Of a stretch of 19,605 bases of DNA, positions 14,834 to 19,605 are shown piece after piece. The stretch comes from CALTSX01 sp051647685 (GTDB lineage: Bacteria; Chlamydiota; Chlamydiia; Chlamydiales; CALTSX01): NCBI GenBank assembly GCA_051647685.1, contig JBOFEG010000004.1, positions 1 through 19,605 of the forward strand, in the 5' to 3' direction. A program made the position numbers and the translations under genes. Numbering within the stretch: the stretch's first letter is position 1; each line of letters starts with the position of its first letter. The notes beneath the pieces are model-generated. The model had not been told where the DNA came from. It saw nothing but the letters and a program-made list of their open reading frames with translations, and searched no databases.

Positions 14834-15751
14834 ATGACGATAGCATTTTTTTCTATTATTCTTGGCATGATTGGCCTCTATTTCGGAGGTATTTGTATGC
14901 TGCATTTCTGTGTTGGGGTCTCTCAAATTTTCCGATTAACGATTAGTTTTGTTAGTACAATTCTGGTTGCTTTTGTAACTTCTCTTCCAGAAGTGGTAAC
15001 GACAGTTATTGCTCAAAGTAAGGAAGGGCTCGATGACGTTGCTATGGGCAATGTAATAGGTTCTAATATAATAAATATTGGTATTATTTTATCTGTATCT
15101 CTATTGATATCTCCTTATGTATGTAATAAAAATATTCGGTATTTCTTTGGGCCACTTTCTTTCGCAATTCATGTAGCACTGCTCCTATTTCTTTGGAATG
15201 GAGTGTTTGGCATTGGAAAAGCTAACCTTTTTATCCTAGGTTTAATCCTTTACGTAATAGTATTAATAAAAAAAAGCAAAAACCACTCTCCAATACAAAA
15301 AACAACAGTCAAAAAAGGTATGATTGTAGTTTATGGAATCGGTGCTATACTCGCGTTAGTGATAGGTGCTGAGAGTTTAGTGCGAGGATCTATGGTTATT
15401 GGAAGGCACTTTGGAATTTCGGAAAGAATCCTTGGCCTTACTGTAATTGCACTTGGTACATCTCTGCCAGAACTTGCAACCTCTCTAGTTGCTGCTTGGA
15501 AAAAAGAAGAAGAAATAGCTGTTGCCAATGTAATCGGCAGTAATATCCTCAACCCATTATTAATTCTGCCACTGGCCGCATGGGTACGGCCAATCACTTT
15601 TTCTAAAAGATTTGTACGCGTAGACTTACCGTTTCTTATAGCTATTAGTGGTTTGCTTTGTATTTTGATGTTATTTCGCCCAAAACTCTCTAGAGTCCAC
15701 GGGGCTACATTTTTTTTTCTTTATGTTCTGTATTTTTTATGGATACTATAG
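14834..15751 (+). CDS. CaCA-family sodium/calcium (cation) antiporter, YrbG-like
   Basis: 305 residues, about ten membrane segments in two homologous halves. The alpha-1 repeat is VAFVTSLPEVVTTVIAQ...AMGNVIGSNIINIGIIL. The alpha-2 repeat is ALGTSLPELATSLVAAW...VANVIGSNILNPLLIL. The G-N-x-I-G-S-N signature is intact in the first repeat; the second has A-N-V-I-G-S-N. The glutamates in SLPE are the expected cation ligands. Such exchangers move calcium or a related ion out of the cell in exchange for sodium or protons. The length is slightly below E. coli YrbG (325). GTGGGA precedes the ATG. The last 47 bases overlap the 3' end of the convergent transglutaminase-like gene. Confidence 0.88.
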   Translation: MTIAFFSIILGMIGLYFGGICMLHFCVGVSQIFRLTISFVSTILVAFVTSLPEVVTTVIAQSKEGLDDVAMGNVIGSNIINIGIILSVSLLISPYVCNKNIRYFFGPLSFAIHVALLLFLWNGVFGIGKANLFILGLILYVIVLIKKSKNHSPIQKTTVKKGMIVVYGIGAILALVIGAESLVRGSMVIGRHFGISERILGLTVIALGTSLPELATSLVAAWKKEEEIAVANVIGSNILNPLLILPLAAWVRPITFSKRFVRVDLPFLIAISGLLCILMLFRPKLSRVHGATFFFLYVLYFLWIL

Positions 15752-17291
15752 CGGATTCAGGCAGTAATGATTGCAATTGCTTATAGAGATTTTGTAAACA
15801 ATATAGATTGCCACCCGATGATTGTATAATGGATGCAGCTATTCTATAATGTTTCCAGGCGCTTGCTAAATCCAGATGTTTCTTAGCGAGGATACTTAAA
15901 TAGTAGTGTACAGTAGGGTGTCCTGGTGCAATTGTAATGTATTTGAGCAAAACTTTTTCTGCCTCTATCGTATTTGATAATTGTAAATAGCTTATAGCGA
16001 GTTGAAATAATCCCTCTCGCGTTATAGGAAACTTTTTTATGAGTTCCTGCAATTGTTTGTTCTTTTCTAAGATAGATTCGCGAGTTTCCTTTACTGGTAA
16101 CCATAGAGTTCTTACTCCATCTAAATTTATTCTATTCTCAAGGTAATCTTTTGCGAGAGAACTTTGATAAATGGTACTCTGATTAGAATCATTGGCAACT
16201 GAAGCTAGCAAGCGAATGGCCTCTCTTTCTCGCGTTTTAGTAAATAATAACGTAAATCCGAGTAACTCTTTGGCCATGGAGTCATTCGTAAGGTAAAGAA
16301 GAGCTTTCTCGTAAAATTTTATAGCTTCTGTATAATCTTGTAGGCGCAAAAATTTAGAGCCCTGATTGATAAATACCATCCCAATGACTTCCATCATTGA
16401 TCTCTTTTGTAAGGCACGTATGTTGCTACTCAAGTATTCCTTTGTTGAAATGTTCCTTCCTCGAGCTGTGGTTTCAATATTAATAGTTTGAATATCATCT
16501 GTGTATGAGAGATAAATATGGCCTGGTGGAGTAAAAATTTCTAGCGGTACACCCAGTCTTTGTGCCAGGCAAATATAAAGGATAGATACACCTAAACATA
16601 CACCTTGCCGATTGTCTATTACTTGCGCGAGCAAAGTATATGAATCTATATCTTTTGGCCATAGAGAATGTGGCGGAAACCTAAATTGCATTTCATAAAA
16701 TATCCAATTATTAAGCGCATGAATTTTATCTACAGTAGTTGCAGATTGTGGCAATTTTGCTAAAATTTGTAGAGCCATATAATCTAAAAATACTTCATAT
16801 TGTCTGATTGCATTTGTATCATCCAGTTCGTGGAGTAAAATAGCGCGGCTCAAATCAATTTGTTGCGGATCTAGCCCAATCAAACCCTCTTTTTCCCAGA
16901 CTTTGTATCCTTCGAGTTGTCGATTCATGAGATGATCTGATATTTTTTCCATTAATTCAATTTGATCGGTAGCCAGAAAATTTTCTGTGACTGTGGAAGT
17001 TTGCGATAGAAATTGAATCATCGTATCGATATCTATGCTGGGTAAATCGATAGAATACGGAATTGAAATTTTCTCTATTCGATGTTTCTGAAGACTTTCC
17101 CAAGCAGAATACAAAGCGAGATTTCCATAATTTGTATGAGGATATAGTTGATAGAATGCGAATAATTTAGAAATATCGCTCACGGGAATACTGTGGTATA
17201 ATGTGTGAATAGACGAATTAGATGGATTTTCCGAACACAACGGAAACAGATATCCAATATAGAATGCAAACCATACATATTTTGTTAGCAT
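15705..17291 (-). CDS. Exported transglutaminase-like (SirB1-type) protein with TPR repeats
   Basis: From the ATG at 17291 it has 528 residues: a signal peptide (MLTKYVWFAFYIGYLFPLCSE), a helical region, and a transglutaminase-like core. The core carries RQGVCLGVSILYICLAQRLG (Cys 244 in the longer frame), PPGHIYLSY (His 270) and NIETTARGR (likely acidic partner). TPR motifs follow (FLRLQDYTEAIKFYEKALLYL; LFQLAISYLQLSNTIEAEKVLLKYITIAPGHPTVHYYLS). SirB1-type proteins have this order of transglutaminase-like fold plus TPR. With a complete Cys-His pair it may be an active protease or amidase in the periplasm, but the family is poorly characterised. TTG (17327) and GTG (17324) starts would add 12 residues; none has a clear Shine-Dalgarno sequence. 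It follows the CesT-like chaperone on the same strand. Confidence 0.78.
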   Translation of the reverse strand: MLTKYVWFAFYIGYLFPLCSENPSNSSIHTLYHSIPVSDISKLFAFYQLYPHTNYGNLALYSAWESLQKHRIEKISIPYSIDLPSIDIDTMIQFLSQTSTVTENFLATDQIELMEKISDHLMNRQLEGYKVWEKEGLIGLDPQQIDLSRAILLHELDDTNAIRQYEVFLDYMALQILAKLPQSATTVDKIHALNNWIFYEMQFRFPPHSLWPKDIDSYTLLAQVIDNRQGVCLGVSILYICLAQRLGVPLEIFTPPGHIYLSYTDDIQTINIETTARGRNISTKEYLSSNIRALQKRSMMEVIGMVFINQGSKFLRLQDYTEAIKFYEKALLYLTNDSMAKELLGFTLLFTKTREREAIRLLASVANDSNQSTIYQSSLAKDYLENRINLDGVRTLWLPVKETRESILEKNKQLQELIKKFPITREGLFQLAISYLQLSNTIEAEKVLLKYITIAPGHPTVHYYLSILAKKHLDLASAWKHYRIAASIIQSSGGNLYCLQNLYKQLQSLLPESAIVSIKNTEHKEKKM

Positions 17292-17357
17292 CAACCATCT
17301 ATGTGTGTTTTTTTTCAATTTCACCAAATAGAGTCTTTGAAATCAATAACTTACTTT

Positions 17358-17810
17358 TCATGGTTTTAGGTCAAATCTAGGAGTAGAACTGGTTACAATA
17401 GGCCTAATCATGGGTCCTGGGGCATTCGATCCAATAGCCTCTTTCCAAGAAATAGCGGTTTGCAAAAATTTCTCTATTATTTTGGCTATAATTTCTGGAC
17501 TTTGCCCGCGAAAATAGACAAATGTAAAAAGAACCAGCGTATTGGTCTCTTGTATAAATCCAAGATATCCAAGTGCATCTGGGAGGGCATTATATTGTAA
17601 TGCATTTCTTAAAACATCCTCTCTAAATTTACCCGGCAAAACAGTACATAGTTTTGCTCCAAGAATTAGATTTTCCTCAGATGGATCGAGTTGGATTTGA
17701 ATTCGAATCGTTTTATTAATTTCTAGCAAACAAGCGTTATTCCGATCCGGTTGTAAACGAACAGAAAAAATTTTCCCAAGACCTTGTAATAAATCTGTAA
17801 ATACATCCAT
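17358..17810 (-). CDS. CesT/Tir-family type III secretion chaperone
   Basis: 150 residues, no signal peptide. The pattern fits class I T3SS chaperones (CesT/SycE fold): an amphipathic first helix (FTDLLQGLGKIFSV), the loop LQPDRNNACLLEINKTIRIQI leading into beta strands, LILGAKLCTVLP, an inner helix FREDVLRNALQYNALP, LGYLGFIQETNTLVLFTFV, and a final helix SPEIIAKIIEKFLQTAISWKEAI. I see the D-x-N-N-A-C start shared with chlamydial Scc1/SycE-like chaperones. These small homodimers hold effectors secretion-competent in the cytosol. The Pro/Ser-rich tail (GPMIRPIVTSSTP) is typical of chlamydial versions. The client is unknown: the gene downstream has a Sec signal, so it is not an obvious client. 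The start ATG lacks a strong Shine-Dalgarno sequence. Confidence 0.75.
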   Translation of the reverse strand: MDVFTDLLQGLGKIFSVRLQPDRNNACLLEINKTIRIQIQLDPSEENLILGAKLCTVLPGKFREDVLRNALQYNALPDALGYLGFIQETNTLVLFTFVYFRGQSPEIIAKIIEKFLQTAISWKEAIGSNAPGPMIRPIVTSSTPRFDLKP

Positions 17811-17972
17811 AACATCAAATTCGAGTGAAGCTATACATTTGGATCATGGATCATTTCATTTTTTTTTGCATATTTTTTTTATATATATTAATTTTAAAAA
17901 GTTTTCGAAAATCTTTTTGTTTTGTTATGAATTAGGATGGTATATAAAAAAAAATTTACTTTGTAGGCATAC
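17811..17972. promoter_or_regulatory. A/T-rich divergent intergenic region
   Basis: 162 bases between the CesT-like gene (leftward) and the autotransporter-like gene (rightward), with long T and A tracts (near 17860-17890 and 17945-17955). It must hold promoters for both directions, but I cannot pick single boxes with confidence. TAGG six bases before the ATG at 17973 is a weak ribosome binding site. Confidence 0.4.
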
Positions 17973-19605
17973 ATGAAATCCCAAACTATTATATTTATTT
18001 TTACTATTTTTATACAAATTTCCCTTCAATCTCAAAACGTCAATGTTACCACTGCTGCTGACAGCGGAGGTGGATCATTGCGACAAGCCATCACCGACAT
18101 TAATGCCGGGAGTGATGCATCCAACACTATCAATATGGAGATCCCTGGTAATAGTCCGATTTCTCTTGCAAGTGATCTTCCCGTAATCAAAAAAAACACT
18201 CAAATTATTTCGACAGGTAAACAGCCCATCAATGGCCAAGGAAAATATAGATTGTTTGCCACCATCATGGCCGATCTCAGTCTTACCAACTGCAATCTCA
18301 ACCAAGGAGCTGCTATTGGAGGAGATAGTGGTAGTGGCGGTGCGGGACTTGGAGCAGGAGGAGCTGTTTACATAGATCGAGGCCAAAAACTCATTTTATC
18401 CAGTCTATCTATTTCTTCTTGTACAGCAAAAGGAGGCACTTCATTTGGAAGGATTAGAACAAATAATTATTCGGGTGCTGGAGCTAGTTTTTCTAGCGCC
18501 AGCAAATATCCTTCTACTACATCTGGTGGAGGAGACTATCCCGGAACAAAGTACAGTGGTGGTTCTTCAGACGGATCTCCTTTTCTTACAGGATATGGAG
18601 GAGGTAATGGAATCAAGCTGTTTATAAGGGGTAATGACTTTATAGTTACTCAGCTCAATAATGAAGGAGGAAACGGTCCCGGAGGAAATACCACTTCTAT
18701 ATATCAAATAGGAAGCGGTGGATATTGTGGAGGAGGTGGAGGAGCTAGAGTAAATTTTTTCTATGGTGGCGCCGGAGGAAATGGTGGTGGAAACGCTGCT
18801 CGAGGCAATGGTAGTGGAGGTGGTGGCTTCGGCAGTGGAGGTGGTGCATCCTATGGAGCAGGTGGTGGTTTCGGAGGAGGCGGATCTGATGTCGGTGCCG
18901 GAGGATTTGGTGCGGGTGGAGGGAACGAATATGGAAATGGAGGGCAATATGGGGGGAATGGACAAGCAAGATATCCTTATAAAGGAGGAGGAGGAGCAGG
19001 ACTTGGCGGAGCCATCTTCGTCGGAGACACCGCCACCTGCGTCATCCAAGACAACATTTCCATGTCAAGTAATCAAGCCATAGGAGGCCAAGGAGCTACT
19101 CCCGGCCAAGGCTACGCTCCCGAAATCTTCCTCTTTCGCAAAGCCAAAGTCGTATTCAACAACCAACAACCCCTCAATGCACCCTACTCCATCATGGCAG
19201 ACCAAGAGGCTCCCGCCAATCATTTAGATAGCGGAGTCGTTAAACAAGGTCCCGGCCAACTCACCCTATCTAGTACCGACAACAACTACCGAGGTGGAAC
19301 TAGCATTGAAGGTGGAACCTTATCTATATCAGATCCAAAAGCTCTCGGATCCAACACCGCCCCCATCACCTTAAATGGTGGAACCTTGCAACCCACCAAA
19401 ACCATGACTCTATCTAACCCCATTGTTGCCAGTGGCACTGGAGGTATAGACACTCCCGGCGGTACAACCCTCACCACTAACGGTAACGTAAGTGGAAGCG
19501 GAACCCTCAACAAAACAAACACCGGCACCTGGAAACAAACCGGCACCTCCACTCACACTGGTGACCTCAACATCAACCAAGGAACCCTACAAGTCGACGG
19601 AACCC
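17973..19605 (+). CDS. Autotransporter-like secreted protein with Gly-rich and beta-strand repeats, 3' end outside the window
   Basis: An open frame of 544 codons without stop up to the window edge. Residues 1-20 are a signal peptide (MKSQTIIFIFTIFIQISLQS). Residues ~25-100 have TTAADSGGGSLRQAITDINAG and NTINMEI, the pattern of parallel-beta-helix surface proteins ('SLREAI' type). Residues ~115-350 are extremely Gly/Ser-rich, with GGAVYI and GGAIFV strands at either end. From ~430, TLSSTDNNYRGGTSIEGGTL, ALGSNTAPITLNGGTL and GTWKQTGTSTHTGDL match autotransporter-associated beta-strand repeats. A beta-barrel would be expected at the C-terminus, beyond the window. Likely role: a large cell-surface passenger such as an adhesin. 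From about 19000 codons switch to C-ending forms (ACC, ATC, CCC, CTC), unlike the rest of the window. This strand carries the gene; the Ser-rich opposite-strand frames are shadows. Confidence 0.82.
   Translation, partial: MKSQTIIFIFTIFIQISLQSQNVNVTTAADSGGGSLRQAITDINAGSDASNTINMEIPGNSPISLASDLPVIKKNTQIISTGKQPINGQGKYRLFATIMADLSLTNCNLNQGAAIGGDSGSGGAGLGAGGAVYIDRGQKLILSSLSISSCTAKGGTSFGRIRTNNYSGAGASFSSASKYPSTTSGGGDYPGTKYSGGSSDGSPFLTGYGGGNGIKLFIRGNDFIVTQLNNEGGNGPGGNTTSIYQIGSGGYCGGGGGARVNFFYGGAGGNGGGNAARGNGSGGGGFGSGGGASYGAGGGFGGGGSDVGAGGFGAGGGNEYGNGGQYGGNGQARYPYKGGGGAGLGGAIFVGDTATCVIQDNISMSSNQAIGGQGATPGQGYAPEIFLFRKAKVVFNNQQPLNAPYSIMADQEAPANHLDSGVVKQGPGQLTLSSTDNNYRGGTSIEGGTLSISDPKALGSNTAPITLNGGTLQPTKTMTLSNPIVASGTGGIDTPGGTTLTTNGNVSGSGTLNKTNTGTWKQTGTSTHTGDLNINQGTLQVDGT

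Noticed and set aside
18567..19083. Long Ser/Thr-rich and His/Leu-rich frames on the minus strand and a Glu/Val-rich frame on the plus strand
   Set aside because: They are mirror frames of the GGA/GGT-rich part of the autotransporter gene. Their composition follows directly from that repeat, and they lack ribosome binding sites.
19286..19552. 88-residue Val/Pro-rich minus-strand frame
   Set aside because: Shadow of the ACC/GGT-rich beta-strand repeats of the autotransporter gene.

Overview
The window (about 19.6 kb, low GC, dense coding) looks like a chromosomal segment of a member of the phylum Chlamydiae, most likely an amoeba- or arthropod-associated 'environmental' lineage rather than Chlamydia itself. 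The evidence is a combination of features: a methionine aminopeptidase with an N-terminal SEC-C zinc motif next to MarC/YhgN-type membrane proteins (an arrangement I recall from Chlamydia); an Inc-like protein with paired hydrophobic hairpins followed by coiled coil; a CesT-type type III secretion chaperone; an HKD phospholipase-D-like protein next to rpmB; and a large glycine-rich autotransporter-like passenger. The phylum call is inference from family content and gene order.

Left end (1-3.6 kb): the first 38 codons of a TnpB-type (IS200/IS605 family) gene run off the left edge on the minus strand, with a terminal-type hairpin upstream. Next come hldD and an hldE-like kinase, which overlap and belong to ADP-heptose/LPS core synthesis. 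The hldE-like gene converges on htpX (M48 membrane protease), whose start I move to a GTG with a good ribosome binding site.

Middle (3.8-9.9 kb): an M20 metallopeptidase gene is followed 2 nt later by the Inc-like gene. On the opposite strand lie a class D beta-lactamase, an unrecognised 127-residue gene, map and two tandem marC paralogues. Between the beta-lactamase and the 127-residue gene are decayed second copies of the map 3' end and of the Inc-like 3' half, joined directly. They read as the scar of an old tandem duplication.

Right half (10-17.8 kb): a glycosyltransferase-2/TPR protein with an unusual N-terminal signal-like segment abuts a GlyRS of the single-subunit (alpha2) type. Then come a PLD-like gene whose frame opens directly after the rpmB stop with no usual start codon, rpmB, two small genes (one a membrane protein), a CaCA-family cation antiporter, a secreted transglutaminase-like/TPR protein and a CesT-like chaperone.

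Right end (17.97-19.6 kb): the first 544 codons of a secreted autotransporter-like protein. It has a signal peptide, an SLRQAI-type start domain, a long Gly-rich region and autotransporter-associated beta-strand repeats. It continues beyond the window, and its last ~600 bases have visibly different codon use. I see no rRNA, tRNA or CRISPR array. No complete novel defence or biosynthetic system is evident. The most interesting leads are the duplication scar around the beta-lactamase, the AUG-less PLD frame after rpmB, the exported-looking glycosyltransferase and the mosaic autotransporter.
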